64,000 nt of DNA, taken from Nephrocerus scutellatus. Taxonomy: Eukaryota > Arthropoda > Insecta > Diptera > Pipunculidae. This document shows positions 12,479-24,769 of this stretch, one piece after another. The stretch is taken from positions 19,083,462-19,147,461 of the forward strand of contig OX352763.1 in the NCBI GenBank assembly GCA_947095585.1. The letters run 5' to 3'. A model generated the notes under the pieces. It ran no database searches, was not told the DNA's origin, and was given only the letters and a program-made list of their open reading frames with translations. How positions within the stretch are numbered: the stretch's first letter is position 1; each line of letters starts with the position of its first letter. The position numbers and the translations under genes were made by a program.

Positions 12479-12698
12479 CTGTATTAAACAACTCAACATT
12501 ATAGAAAATGTCTGGGACTGGCTCATACGAAAAATGTACGAAGGTGAAAAACAATACGATGACAAGGGAGCGCTGATCAATGGCGTTAAACTTGCCTTGA
12601 TTGAGATTTCACTCGATTACTTGGTCTCATTGTACAACTCAATTAAAGATCGAATTTTATGGGTTATCTTGAAGAAAGGTGGTTCTACTGATTATTAA
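12479..12698 (+). pseudogene. Tc1-type transposase, C-terminal relic
   Basis: The open frame encodes LNIIENVWDWLIRKMYEG, then ISLDYLVSLYNSI and ILKKGGSTDY before the stop at 12698. This is the DDE third-residue block (N-P-IEN) and C-terminus of Tc1-family (DD34E) transposases. The first two catalytic blocks and the DNA-binding half are missing; upstream sequence is a DR1 fragment in an accidental open frame. No inverted repeat was identified with confidence. The next 360 bases (12699-13059) hold nothing recognisable. Confidence 0.75.
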
Positions 12699-13059
12699 AA
12701 ATTATATCTGGTGTATGAATTTAAAATAAAAAATCAATTTTCATAAAAAACCCTGAAATATTTTTTTTTTCATTCATTTATAAGGTGCTTCTAATTTAAT
12801 GAACTTATGATTTAAACGCATGCCATTCTGACACATTTTGCAAAAAGGTCTTTACCTTTACTAATGTACCGTTTTCTTGTTCTGAATAATTTTTAAAACT
12901 TGATCTTATATCAACCACAAAATACTCTAACTTTCACTATCATTTGTTTTTCCTTTTCTGACATATAACTGGAGAAATATCTCACGAAATGATGTGCTTC
13001 TTATCTAGTGAAGCGCAGTGTATTCTGTTTATTCTCTCGTATTCGTTTACTTTCAAGCC

Positions 13060-13275
13060 CATCTTACTGTTTAGTTTAGAGACTCTTTCTTTAGTCGTAC
13101 AACACGTAGGTGGAATGCATTTCCAAGCTCTGGTTTAAAACACAAGCTCACAGACATTTCCTATTTTATCATCCCTTATCTTAATGACCCCTTCTATACC
13201 AAGCATATAGACGAGCAAGGGTACAAACCCATTTACTCGACCGGAATAAATAAAATTCCCAACTAAAGTTTATTC
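13060..13275 (+). pseudogene. CR1-like LINE, 3' terminal fragment
   Basis: Encodes FRDSFFSRTTRRWNAFPSS-like wording, the C-terminal signature of a LINE reverse transcriptase family. It aligns closely with 16255-16440 (shared TTTAGAGACTCTTTCTT and GTCGTACAACACG). The fragment ends near AATAAATAAAATTCCC. There is no RT palm. Confidence 0.65.
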
Positions 13276-15384
13276 AATACACAACAACGTTTTGAAATAA
13301 GTGTTGAGTTTGAATGGCCTAATAATAAAAACATCCATTAAAATCCACATTTCAGAGAGTATAAACAATGTTTATTTATTGATGTTTTTATTAAAATTAC
13401 AAAGTTTTACTATAGTCGTCCATGTAATTGCGTTCAGTCAACCACTAAAGAGTCTAAGCTGAAATTAGGAACTTTTCCTCCTGAAAGAATTTGCACTTTG
13501 TCACCAATTTCCCTGCAATATTCACTTTGACTTTAATTTCATTTAATACTTTACGGTGGTATTTTCATCAGCCAAACAAGTTGTGACATTTTCCCAACGA
13601 AAATTTACAAAGTTTTCAGTAAAAGTGGAAAACTATGCAAAAAGTTTTCTTTGTCCATGGATACAACAAACGAAAAAAATGCCATTTTCAATCAGAATTT
13701 TGTTCTTCCATAACGAAAGCTTTTTTGTAGTTTACTTAGTTGCAGGCAGATTATTAATGATCTTTCGGGATTTGGGCTATAGCTTTTCGAAAGTCGGGCT
13801 TTTATGTAATTTATCCTTTTTCAAAACTAAATTATAGAATTTGGTTACGATGGATTCTTTTTTTTCTCAGACTATGTGCAACCAGCAACTTTATTAAACA
13901 GGTAGAACCATCCTAAATTACCAGGAGTGTGCTAGTGTGCTATTTAATTTCTAGTGAGACTTTGTATTCGATACATTTTTCAGCTGAGTATTATTATTAT
14001 AAATAATAGAAAAAGTGTTTCTTCACCCTGCTAGGGCAGGACAACTACAGAGGAAGTGTTTGAGAGTTTCTTTCTCATTTTCATCTTTGCAACTTCTGCA
14101 GAAGTTGTTGTGCAGTATACCCAACAAAAAAACAATTCAATACTGTCCGTTATATATTACATGAAAAGATGAAAACATTGAAACATTAGTTCCCCATGTC
14201 ATATATCATAAAATGTTTCCAAGTTCAGTTCTACTCGCAATGTTTGCGAAACTTTTTCAATCAACTGTTGAAAACTCAAAGACGTCTTCCCATTTATTGC
14301 TTTATGTTTCATCTATCCTTTATAAAAATAGAGTTGCGTGTGAATGAGTGAGTGAATCCCTAACGTTTTAAAACATCGTGCAACAGACAAGTTTTGTGGA
14401 AAATCGGAGATATATTATCCTGTGAACGAGGACGTGAAAGAATGTAATCTCGGAGTCCGAGTGCGAAGTTGTTATTGGCTTTGTGCACAATCAAAGAAAC
14501 CAGAAGATGCAGTTTACATGTCGTCATAAAGTCTTTTGCCTAAACTGTCTAGATTGCAATGCAGCTGCGAGCGTTAGAGCAGCTTTCCTCGCTCATCGTT
14601 GCGAGTATGAACCGCAAGAGCGTTCGTCTCCAATATGCAATTAGATAATGTTTCTTCGGGCTGTGCGACTTACTTTAGAGGGTGGGATATGCTTCAACTA
14701 TTATAGTCGTATTTATGTTTCCTCTTTTCCTTAGGGCAAACAGAGCAGATGTGTAAATTGTTGTGAAAGTTGCGTTCACATAGTGCACAGTGTACACCAA
14801 CCTATGTAAGAATCTTTATGGGCTATTGAGGTTTGAGTTTGATTCAATGTTTGCCAAAGATCATTTAAGATGCTATTTGACCCAGACACTAAGCCCTGTA
14901 GTTTAAATTTCTCCGAAATATTGTACTTATGTTGTGTTGTACTTTGTAAATAAGGGACCATGTAAATAAAATCCAGGAGATTCTCATTTTATACTGCGCC
15001 AGGAGAATGAAATGTATCTGCAGGGAAATCCTGTGCAGCTTTCATTCAACGCCACAAATGTCATCAGATAAAAAACTTTAATAATAATGCGGTAGAAATC
15101 TTGGAAAATTGTTTGGGCGTTCTTTGGGTTAGTTGTGTACACTACACATAACTGGGACGAATACCATTTAGGTGTTCAGCGTAACTGGCATAATTTGCCC
15201 GTCTTTTGTGCTCAGATCGGAAATTACTAATATCAATAATAAAGCATTTAACTGCATTTATTTAAGTTTGTATTGATATTTTCTTCAAAGAATATCAAGA
15301 ATTGGTATTTAATTTCGAGTTTGGATAAAAATAAAATTAAATTGCAGTAAAAATGGCACAAAAATATCTAGTATTGTTGGTATA
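13276..15384. other. Non-coding DNA
   Basis: Nothing coding or repeated elsewhere in the window was recognised. Open frames at 13556-13837 and 14776-14961 look random. Confidence 0.4.
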
Positions 15385-15783
15385 ATCCAGACAAGGCTTA
15401 CCGAAGATACCTGGAGGCGGATTGAAGAGCGTAAGCTACTAAAAGCTCGAAGCAAAATGAGAGAAGTGCAGCGTAGTGTAAGACGTGACAAACATAATTA
15501 TATTAACAACCTGGCCTCAGTAGCAGAGGAAGCAGCGAGCAGGTGCGATAGCAGAACCGTTTACAAAATCACCAAAGAGCTGACAGGTGGTCACCGCTCT
15601 AGCCAACATTCGTTGAAAGGCCTAGATGGTGCCGTACTCGTTTCAGATGATGATCAGCTCAAGCGATGGAAGGAGCATTTCTCTACAGTCCTTAACCGCG
15701 TATTCGACAACGATATGCACCCAAATCAAACGGAGCTGCCGGAAGCAACAATGTCAACAGACAGTTTATACCCGATAAACTAA
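15385..15783 (+). pseudogene. RTE-b LINE, endonuclease-RT linker fragment
   Basis: The plus strand encodes LTEDTWRRIEERKLLKARSK, then MREVQRSVRRDKHNYINNL and a second block HSLKGLDGAVLVSDDDQLKR with WKEHFSTVLNRVFDN. This is the segment between endonuclease and RT of an RTE-type element, closely matching 48000-48120. The frame is open for about 108 codons. Both ends are truncated, with no RT active site. A DR1-like remnant at about 15790-15875 follows. Confidence 0.75.
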
Positions 15784-15879
15784 TAGCCCGATCACTCCCA
15801 AATATTTACAAAAAGTGTTGTCCATCAGAGGTGTGTATAAAATTTGAAGAAAATCGGGTATTTTTTTTGAAAATATTTG

Positions 15880-16455
15880 TACGTCGCAAAAAATGCTGCT
15901 AAGTGTCTTGGCTTCCCAATACAGTGCAAGAAATATTTCACTCCCTTTGATCTGGCTACTATCTACAAGGCATTCATTCGCCCCAAACTTGAGTATAACC
16001 GTCATGTCTGAAGACCACTGAAGACCACGTTGAATCTGCTTGACAGAATACAGAACCGTGCGATAAAACTTATCGGTGACCATATTGGCGACATCAATAG
16101 ATTCGCTGCTTGTCACTGTTTTATCGCTTCTTCCACCAGCGTTGCTCAAGAGAAATAGCCTAGAGAATTAACCTCTCCTTGAATTCAACCGCAATTATCG
16201 TGGTGCACGAAATGCTCATCAGTTTACCCTCAAGCCCATATTTGGACGTACTGTTAAGTTTAGAGACTCTTTCTTGAGTCGTACAACACGAATGTGAAAT
16301 GCTTTACCAAGCTCTGTATTACCGCATCAATATGATCCACAGACATTCAAAATGCATGCACATCATCAACATCTCTTCTTTCTTTTATTGATACCTTTGT
16401 GTCCACGCTGTGCCTAGCATCATAAGGGATTTAACCCATTGAGCATGAGCCGATG
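15880..16455 (+). pseudogene. CR1-like LINE, RT C-terminus
   Basis: Frames give AAKCLGFPIQCKKYFTPFDL, ATIYKAFIRPKLEYN, LLDRIQNRAIKLIGD and FRDSFLSRTTRMWNALPSS, in that order and interrupted by stops. This is the thumb and C-terminal segment of a CR1/Rex-type LINE RT. The last part matches the fragment at 13060. It is followed by a TATCTA microsatellite, possibly expanded from the element tail. The clade name is a best guess. Confidence 0.7.
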
Positions 16456-16469
16456 GAAATGGAAGAAAT

Positions 16470-16572
16470 ATATATCTATATCTCTATCTATATCTATATC
16501 TCTATCTATCTATCTATCTATCTATATCTATATCTATATCTATATCTATATCTATATCAATATCTATATCCG
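16470..16572. repeat. TATCTA microsatellite
   Basis: About 100 bp of TATC and TATATC units (TATCTATATCTATATC) with few interruptions. An open frame through it reads only I, S, Y and L and is an artefact. Confidence 0.9.
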
Positions 16573-18159
16573 TATATATCTCAAAATTGAACTGCATTGT
16601 ATGTCACTTTATATACGGATGCATCGGAAGCTTCTAAATGGCTTATGACATTTGCTCGATGAGAAACACAAGCTAACTGACATACATAATCTAAGATTCA
16701 GGTTTCTTACATTACCTTATCGGAGGAGTTTCTTATTTGGCTTATAACTAATTAACTACAACAGCGTGTTATGTAAAGCAATCATAATATCGAAAAACCC
16801 TCGTTTTAGTTTAGTAAAAACTACCAAAATTTTTATATTAAAGCAAATGGCGCCACTATCATATCCTATATTAAAGCTCGACTACTCTCCTACGCCACCG
16901 CAATATGCGACCATCAATTAAAATGAAAACTCCCACAGATTTATTTACCTTTGACATCCTCTAATTAGAGACAAACCTAAATACAAATCAAATGTTGCTA
17001 CTAGTTAAGGTAGATTCAGATACATGGGTAGGCAGGTAGGTACGAGCGTCCATGAACGAAAATAAAAAGTCAATTTGGTCTCCAGCGCCCACATAGCCTT
17101 GCAGGAATGTGTGTCGTATTCTTTTCTTAATGTACCCAATTTGCATTATGCATAACTGTGTGACCGTACTAATTAGCATAACTGTAAATAATTAAGTAAC
17201 CACTCAGCGTCAAGTGTATTCTTTATAGGCAGAAAAGCAGGCGAGCTACGAGTATAGAGTTAATATATAAACACAGATACACACACATCCATTACCTACG
17301 CCATACACGCACACATTCTATGTCCGTCGAGGATAGGAGTCAAGGCGACAGTATCATTCATCGACGCTGAACGCAATAATCTCATCTGAACCGTTTCTCG
17401 ACGCTAGTCAACGATCGCAGATGATAAACGCCTATGCAGTCATCCATCCCTCGTCTCCACCACTGGAAACATCGTGACATGATGGATGTTGGTTATGTAA
17501 ACATAGGTTCGCATTCTTATGTACCTACATACAAACATAGATATTAGTGAGTGCAAAAACTGGCAGGCACCGTTGTTGAATGTTGGAGAAATGTAAACTT
17601 TAAGCCATTCATTCATAAATAAAAAGTAATAATCAAAAGGACGCGAGTCAGTCAATGTTTTACGAATTGCACCTTAGGCGCTAAAGCTTAAAGCCGAAGG
17701 ACGTCTGTCCTCATGACGATGGATGAATTTAACTCAATCTTCTCTCAGGCAAGTAAAGTGATAAGTGAGCGATAATTAAATGTTGAATGTGTGTGTGAAG
17801 AGCCGTAGATGTTATGAAGGTTATTTTCATCAGTCTCAAGTTTCGCCCGAATGCATTCAGTGACTGGAATTACTCGTGTGTGCTAATAAAAATTATCGTT
17901 AAATATGTGTGCTAGAACTTAATAAATGCCGGAGTTTCTAATACAAATCAACCTTTATGGCTCCGGCAAATAGAACGCGGGCCAGCAGCCAGGGCAGTAC
18001 AGTCACCATCGGCGACCACGGCGGGCAGAATTATTTGTCCGCGCCGCTGGCCAGTGTTCTGTTTGACGAAGCCTTTAGTTAAATAATTTGCATACGAGGG
18101 TTGCTTTAAATGTTTTGCCGATGAAAAAGAAGAAACTAAAAATTGTCTATTTTTAAATT
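16573..18159. other. Non-coding DNA
   Basis: No gene or shared repeat was recognised; open frames are short and random in composition. Confidence 0.4.
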
Positions 18160-18366
18160 CTCTCTCACTTCGCGTGCCCGTGGCTGGCTGGCTGGTGGGC
18201 AGAATCTTGTGATCAATTTTTAACACACTTCCTAAAGTCCGATTTTATTTCACACATTTTGCACACATGTGTATCTCCCATGACAACACCTTCTATTAAA
18301 ACTTGGGACCTCTCGGGCCCCGGGGTAAGGGGGCTCCCATACAAATATTTTACAAAATGTACCCGA
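18160..18366 (+). repeat. DR1 dispersed repeat, long copy
   Basis: Contains in order AAATTCTCTCTCACTTCGCG, GTGGCTGGCTGGCTGG, AATCTTGTGATCAATTTTTAA, GTCCGATTTTATTTC and GGGGGCTCCCATAC. These blocks align with the minus-strand copy at 9060-9260. It ends where the RTE-b 5' UTR begins. Confidence 0.65.
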
Positions 18367-18885
18367 TTTGCATTGCGATTGATCGGGAAATTACTGACTG
18401 CTCAAAACTTGGTTTAATCCAGTAGCGCAACAATCAAGTTCGTGATGTAGTGCTCGCTTTACCTCCTGGTAGTGGTCCCCGGGCAACTGTGTGTACAAAT
18501 CCTTATATATGTAGGCTAAAATTACAAGTTCGAGCGGTCTAGCGTTTCCAGTCTATGTAACGTGGGTTAGCACCCTGCGGTACCGAAAAATGCCCGCTAC
18601 TGAAACCGACCAACGAGCTGTCTTTTAGACGTCCGAAATCGATGAGGAGCCGACATAGGTATGGTACGGGATCATCACCTTATTGTAGCCACTGTCCAGT
18701 TACGTACTGCATCAATTCAAAGGATCCACAATATTACCCGAATGCCTAGGTATAACATCGACCGGCTAAATTTCCACTCCCTTTTACTTGTTAACGGTTT
18801 GGTCTTATATGCTCTGATTCTATCAGTTTGTTTCTTACTCCGTTTTTCAGATGCCGGAACTCGAATCACACCATTTGATTAGATC
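18367..18885 (+). mobile_element. RTE-b LINE, 5' UTR joined to end of endonuclease
   Basis: The first 240 bp (GCATTGCGATTGATCGGG to AAAAATGCCCGCTACTG) are nearly identical to the 5' UTR split by the rosa-like element at 46117-46254 and 47172-47275. At about 18610 the sequence jumps to the later endonuclease region (GAGCTGTCTTTTAGACGTCC, matched at 47708), skipping about 430 bp. It then encodes HLIVATVQLRTASIQRIHN and MPRYNIDRLNF. It is an internally deleted, 3'-truncated copy. It also serves as the empty site for the rosa insertion, since CCTTATATATGTAGGC is uninterrupted here. Confidence 0.8.
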
Positions 18886-20639
18886 ATCTAGATTGCCTTT
18901 TACATTCACTCGTAACCCCATTAACATAGAAAACTTTTTTGAGAAATCGTCAGCTGGTAAATTGAGTGCATTTTTGCCTGATGGCACTCAGTAGAAGCTG
19001 ATGGGACAAGCACCTAATTTCGTCCCTGACATAGTTTGGCACCTCTTCATCTTACCTTACCTTACACCTTATATATATTATTAAGGCCACCACATCCAAT
19101 TCAACCTTCATCTGTTTTCGTTACAATAACCTGATAATTGATTTCTTATAATCACTTTACAAAAGCTGCCTTATCAGGAAGTTTCCATCAGTGGACATTT
19201 TCTTCTCCTTGAACTTTTTCAATTAATTTTGACCGACGGGCGAGGGTTATTGTCATCACAAAAATCTTTGTACGAGTATTATATAATTTTTTTGTTTGCT
19301 TCAACTCAAATGCATAGAGAAAGACCAAAGAGCAGCATGCCAATGAATAATAACATCTCTACCGAGCACAAACAGAAAGAAAATCCGAATTCCAGAATCT
19401 TCTGTGGTATTTTTCGTTAAAATTTTAATCGAACACGGAGATCTCTTTGTATTCGATTGGGACAGAAATCTGCTATGAAACTTCAACATTCTGTGGTCAG
19501 ATTGTGGCCACTAAGAATTTTGGAATGTGAAATATGTTCCGTAGAGTAGCTCATTCTATGTATGTCTAGGTACAATGAATTTATAAGCACTCATGGGTAA
19601 AGCAAGGCACATTGATACGTACTATATAGAATGCAGGGCTTAGTTCGATAAAATTCAGTGGGAAGATGACGTTCCTTTTTAAATTTCCAAATGTTAAAGA
19701 CCAAAAAATCACATCGTATTCAGAAATTTCAATGTGTTCTCCAACTTATAGACATATGTAGAGGTGTAGCTTTAAGGAACGTACAACAATTTCCAACTGA
19801 AGTGCGATAAAAAATCTTGTCAACTCATCGTTGTACCAATGTCGTGAATAAATTAAAAATTTTCATTAATCAAAGCCACTAAAATAAATGAGGATACTGA
19901 TGTAATTGAATTCCGGGCGGCAGTTCAGGCAGCGAAAACTATCCCAACGCTGATTTTGGAAGGGTGTCAGGTGTTGTGGTGGTAGCGCGCAGTTGTCTGA
20001 ATACCATAGATTCATACTCTCAGTTGTACATATCTGTATGTGCTACAGCCAGATCTATACGTATCCTTGTAACGACGTTAAGCGACACTACCACTTCCAT
20101 TGCATTTCAAATTTATTTCACCGAGAATGTAATTAAAATTAACAGCGCGGGAATTTAAAAAATTCGATTAAAAAAGTGAACTACACACCTACCTACATAC
20201 TCGTTCATCGGTACACTCGGTAACTAGTTGAAGGACCAGTTCGAAGTGGTACTGCATGGTACACGCATGGTTCGATGACTTTCGAGGATGTTATTACTCA
20301 TTTTTTTTTAATTGAACGCGGCGACTTGAATTCCTCACTGAGACATCTGTGCGAATTGGTTAGAGCATGGCTATGAAAACTTAAATAAAACATTAAAATT
20401 TGACGTTGGCGTATCTTAGTTGATCTCCTTTGACTTTTTGCTCAAGTACTGATTGGGATTGGGATTGATTCTGTACTTGAGGTATTAGATACTTCTTCTT
20501 CGTCTTCTTCGTCGTCTTCTTTTCGATTCGACATCCTGTGATCTCTACACGTAGGCTATAAGTAGCCCGGATGGGTGCCAGGCTCGATGCTGTGGCAAGG
20601 AGGGAGAACGACTTGAAAGTCGTTAAGCTGAAGGAGAAA
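18886..20639. other. Mostly unassigned non-coding DNA
   Basis: A possible LINE 3' end with a CTTAC-type tail lies at about 19050-19070 (CTTACCTTACCTTAC). A CTT/CGT-rich simple repeat lies at about 20490-20525. Nothing else was recognised. Confidence 0.4.
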
Positions 20640-21420
20640 AAGGGCTTCTCCTCTGGTGAAGACTAAAGGCGTGATAAGATTTGGATGGGTTCATATAACA
20701 CTTCACTTCAGTGGAGCAGCTGATTATCCACCTGTGTTGTGTGCCGGGGCATAGAGTCATTACGGAAAACTGTATGGCTGACGAACTCGCCAAACAAGGA
20801 GCTACACTACCCATCTTACCTAAATATGGTTCTCTAGGCATACCAATCGATACACGCAAACTCATGTTCGAATCGGTATAACTTGCATGGCGAAAAAGCA
20901 GATTTGGCCCTAGCTCCCAACAAAGATTGCAGATCGGTGATATTTTAGGTGTCATCACTGGACACTGTCTCATAGGCGCAAGACTTCTGCAGAAGCTGCA
21001 TGGATAAGGAGGAGGAGGAGCACAGCACAGCCCAGCACAGCATAGCACTGTGAATCAGTGCCTCTGCGAGTCAGCACACATTGAGCGTTATTGCTACGCA
21101 TCACTGAGTTAGGTCGACTAACTTTTTCAGTTTATCTGTTCTGTTCTGTACATATGTCGCAGGGTTGGTACAGGTTTCCGTCTGTGTTTTAACTCTGCTG
21201 TGTGCATTGTGCGGTTTTCAGTCTAACATTGTGCGACACAGAGCATTAGGCTACGCTGTGCTGTGTTTAATGTGAGCTAAGCCTTATCCATCTTCTCTGT
21301 AATTATCCAGCCCTCTTTCACGTAAAATCCATATGGGAGCTTTCTTTGATCCTTCTGGTATCACAGTGAACAATTGCTGGTCTAAGTGTGTCGGTTTCAC
21401 TGACAGCCACTGCATTCAGC
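20640..21420 (+). pseudogene. LOA-like LINE, RNase H to 3' end
   Basis: Plus-strand frames encode the end of an RNase H domain, CCVPGHRVITENCMADELAK (VPGH and N-ADELA motifs), then YGSLGIPIDTRKLMFES, which matches the same region of the copy at about 57190. The terminal UTR reads TCTAAGTGTGTCGGTTTCAC and TGACAGCCACT, shared with the 3' ends at 41030-41090 and 57640-57690. A GC-rich CAGCACAGC-type stretch near 21020-21060 is an insertion or local expansion. No CCTAA tail remains. Confidence 0.75.
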
Positions 21421-23603
21421 ATTTAAATATTCACCAACTTCTATTCATTTTGTGGAAAGTAATCGTAAAGTGTGAGACTTTTTAAGCAATCCTCGTACAT
21501 CTTATCATATACAGCTGCTGGTCGGTCAACAAAGCGGACCACTGAAAGCTTTTGTTCGATTATCATTGATTTGTTTATTTTTGCATTAAATCGATTACAT
21601 ATTTATCAATTTGATAAAACATACATACTATAATATGATAGAACACATTTTACACAGACAACGGTTACAATAATTAGTACACGTGCAGAATTGCTGATTT
21701 GTTGTTGCTTAATGGAGAATTTAAAGAAAGAATCTTTGCTATCTGTTTCGATTGGAATTAATTATTACACAATTAAAATTGATACAACAATTGCATTACC
21801 CCCACTCTATCTCCTATGCAAATATAAATGTGGTTTATAAATTTACATTATACGAGTAAAATATATACCGAACAATTACAATTAATAATTCATATTGTTA
21901 TTATAAATTTATAGTAAATAATATGTAGCATTTATTCTGGTAACTGATATTGCTGCTGCTATTTTGTGTACGATGGATGTGTACTCTATATATAAAATTC
22001 TCTGTGTTTGTGTAAATGCAATGATTGTTTTGCTTGTTTCTGGGTGTACGTGTGTTTCTGTGTGTTTGTGTTTGATGGAATTTAATATTTTCTATTAAAT
22101 TACTTAAGATTTATAACAAATAACCAAATTGTATTGTATGTGTTGTGTTATTTTGTTTCTTACACAGTGATCTTGCGGGAAAATCTCTTTAGATGTTAAG
22201 CGTAAACATAAATGAGATATAAATATGCATTTCTAAAATCGTAGTAAGAAATTGCATTGGATTTTTCTTTAATCGTCGATCGCCTTTGGCAGTTTTTTTT
22301 TTTGTAATTGCAATTCAATTTTCTTTCTTGCAATTTTTGTTGAATTTGTTATTTACATTTTGCACGCAATATTCGGTTTGGCAAAAAAAACTCTGATTTC
22401 GATTTTGTCTCAGATTTTGAAACGCACTTGCAGGGTGTTTCTCTTAAGTGTATTAACTATAAAAGGTATATCTCCAAAGGCATAATATTGGGATGCTGTC
22501 ACATTGCAACAAATCGCTGAGTTGAACTACCTGTGCAGCCTCCCATCGAAAGATTTATTGTTAGTTGGAGAACACTTTTCAGTTATTTTGGCAGTTGTTT
22601 GATTTGTTTAGAGTTTTTGGTGTTTTTGGTTTTTCATTTGCACTTTGTGCAGCCTGCTAATCCAGCACTCTAATCGAAACACATTCAACGGAGTGACCAG
22701 CGGGCGGCGGCCGTTCTATCATAGAGCATGCACTTTCCAATTTATTGCTTCCGATTTCTTCCAAGAACAACGACAAGCAACCACACTCTCATTCTTTTCC
22801 TTGTCGTTTCATTACTCGAATGGAACATTCATTTCCTAATCCATCTGTTGCTCTCCTCCCCAACTTGCCTCAACTAACTTCAACGTCAGGCTGCATACGT
22901 ACTAATCTATGAACTGTTTCTTTTTTTGTTTTGTTAGGTATTTTAGAATTTACAATAGTTATTGAGATTGAGCACAACAATGCTCTTACAAAATCAAAAT
23001 GAACAAAAATCAAAACGTATTTCTCTTGCAAATGGAATTAAATGTTCTACGATTTCTATGTGAGATCGAGAGTTTAAGTATTTAGTACAATTAATACAAT
23101 ATAATGTAAGCACTATAGCCAACACTGTGTTTGGGTCGTTATGGTATTATGTACATATTAGGCGACAACAACAATAATATGATAATAACAAATTTTGTCG
23201 TTACAAGATAAAATTGCTGTTTGTGATGAAAGTTATTCGTAACAGAAGTGGTGGAGACAACAAAAGTGAATGGAATGACGACGATCAATTTGGTTTCCCT
23301 CCTGAGTTCCACTTCTTTACCGTTGACACGCGATTCAAATCAAGTGTTATAAATTAGTAATAAGTAAGCTGGTAGTAGGCGCAATAGCAGAAGTTCGTTT
23401 GATGTTTTGATGTTCTGGTGTCTTGTTGGTTTCCGTTTTGTTTTGGTCCAAAATTAAATTGTAATTTCTTTGAGGATTTTAGCACAACATTCCAAGGTTT
23501 TCCGTAGCTGCAACATCATCAATATTATCATTATCATCATCATCATCATCATCAGAAGAAGAAGAGGAAGAAGAAGAATTACAATCTATCACTTTGTCAC
23601 ACA
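21421..23603 (-). other. Probable 3' UTR and downstream region of the Yippee-like gene
   Basis: AT-rich sequence without ORFs or recognised repeats downstream of the Ypel stop codon. Several candidate AATAAA signals on the minus strand (TTTATT at 22741, 22554, 21931 and 21574) are compatible with a long 3' UTR, but none can be chosen from sequence alone. The stretch is bounded by the LOA-like fragment ending at about 21420. Confidence 0.4.
23516..23578. repeat. ATC and GAA microsatellite
   Basis: TATCATCATCATCATCATC followed by AGAAGAAGAAGAGGAAGAAG, starting about 25 bp past the Ypel stop codon on the minus strand, so probably in its 3' UTR. Confidence 0.85.
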
Positions 23604-23948
23604 TCAATCCCAGCCATTCTCCTTGATCATGTGCGCCAATTCTATTATGTATTTGCCTTCCTTGTACTTCTGGCTGGACTCGAACGCATGTTCATACTTC
23701 CAGCCGAGCGGTGTCTTGCAACACTCGCAGTATATATCGGCAACAGCATGCAGCCCAGTTAACAACACACGCTCTTCCGTTTGGCCACATGCGACATTTA
23801 CAACGGAATTGAAAAGATAAGCGGGCCCTTGACTGCCCTGAAATGATTTCGATATTAATTCATCGTGACTGGCAAGATGGGCACGACAATGAACGCAGGA
23901 ATATGTCCGATTTGTGGACGGCAAATAAGCTTGAAATGTTTTCACCAT
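23604..23948 (-). CDS. Ypel: Yippee-like zinc-ribbon protein, YPEL1-4 type
   Basis: A complete 114-residue protein in a single coding exon. It has the family signature C-X2-C-X52-C-X2-C (Cys18, Cys21, Cys74, Cys77), which binds zinc, and highly conserved stretches [20 protein letters not shown] and [12 protein letters not shown] at the C-terminus. Length and wording are those of the YPEL1-4 group and its Drosophila counterpart rather than the YPEL5/yippee branch. Family members are small nuclear or centrosome/spindle-associated proteins of poorly defined biochemical role. The ATG at 23948 fits the family N-terminus (MVKTFQ). A strong splice acceptor (TTTTTTCATTCAG) lies 65 nt upstream, so the 5' UTR is probably spliced. 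The ORF is intact and stands out from its decayed surroundings. Identification is secure; the exact orthologue name is inferred. Confidence 0.95.
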   Translation of the reverse strand: MVKTFQAYLPSTNRTYSCVHCRAHLASHDELISKSFQGSQGPAYLFNSVVNVACGQTEERVLLTGLHAVADIYCECCKTPLGWKYEHAFESSQKYKEGKYIIELAHMIKENGWD

Positions 23949-24013
23949 AATGCCGATTTCTGTTGATTGTACTGCAGTAGGTACTGGCTGGATCGGAGAC
24001 CAGCTTGTCCAAT
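23949..24013 (-). other. 5' UTR part of the Ypel coding exon
   Basis: On the minus strand TTAATTTTTTCATTCAG ends at 24014, a textbook 3' splice site with a pyrimidine tract, followed by 65 nt without an upstream ATG before the start codon. This supports a spliced leader. Confidence 0.55.
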
Positions 24014-24769
24014 CTGAATGAAAAAATTAAAAAATGTTACTAAATTTATGTCAATGTCTTATAAACAAATAATGAAAACAAAAGCCTTTGTTCGTGATAA
24101 GAGTCCGATGCACTTTGCGCGATCGATTTCGTGCCAATAATTTTTTTTGTTTCCCTCATCAGTGATTGCAATCAATTCTTCAAAACAATTTCGTAGCTGC
24201 AGTGTTTATTTATTTTTAAAAATTTGCTTAGCTAACCTCATTAATTTCAAGGTTCTTCTTAACAAAGAGACTTTTGTCAGCAATTTCCATTACTTTGTAG
24301 ATGCAAAACGAAATCGAATCGAACAGCAAAATCGCAATCTTCCTAATTCTTCCTATAGCAGTGTGGTGTGACAGTGGGTCAAATGTTTTGATGCAGTGGC
24401 TGGTTCTGCCGACATATGTATGTGACAGTGGGTCAAAATAAGCTGGCTGCTCTTATAAAAAGCAAATAAAAAAACGCCACCGTGCTCGTAAAGAAACTTT
24501 GACGGAATGTTTAAAGGAGTCCATTGCCAGTGAGGAAATCGCGCAATTTCCTGCATATCGAAGTAGCATTACTAAGAGGTTGTACGAAATGCGGAGTACC
24601 AGAACAGCGGAAACTATTATAGCCGGTAACCTGCTTGGTAGAGCACTTCCATCATTCATTCATCATCATGGATTTTACGTTGGATTCCAAGAGTCTCAAC
24701 TTGGTGCGCAATAATATTTTACTGGAATTCCATAAAGGAGAGGGTTATTTAATGCACAACGAACTATAT
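24014..24769. other. Probable Ypel intron sequence
   Basis: Unassigned DNA with a 17-bp direct repeat TGTGACAGTGGGTCAAA at 24367 and 24421. An open frame at 24499-24714 resembles no family I know. Confidence 0.4.

Noticed and set aside
16439..16648. 69-codon frame with Ser-Ile-Tyr repeats
   Set aside because: It is a translation of the TATCTA microsatellite.
20623..21048. 141-codon minus-strand open frame rich in Cys and Pro
   Set aside because: It is antisense to the LOA-like RNase H fragment and covers a CAGCACAG-type low-complexity stretch; the plus-strand reading explains the sequence.
24499..24714. 71-codon plus-strand frame near Ypel
   Set aside because: No motif, no homologous copy in the window, and open frames exist on both strands here; it cannot be supported as a gene.
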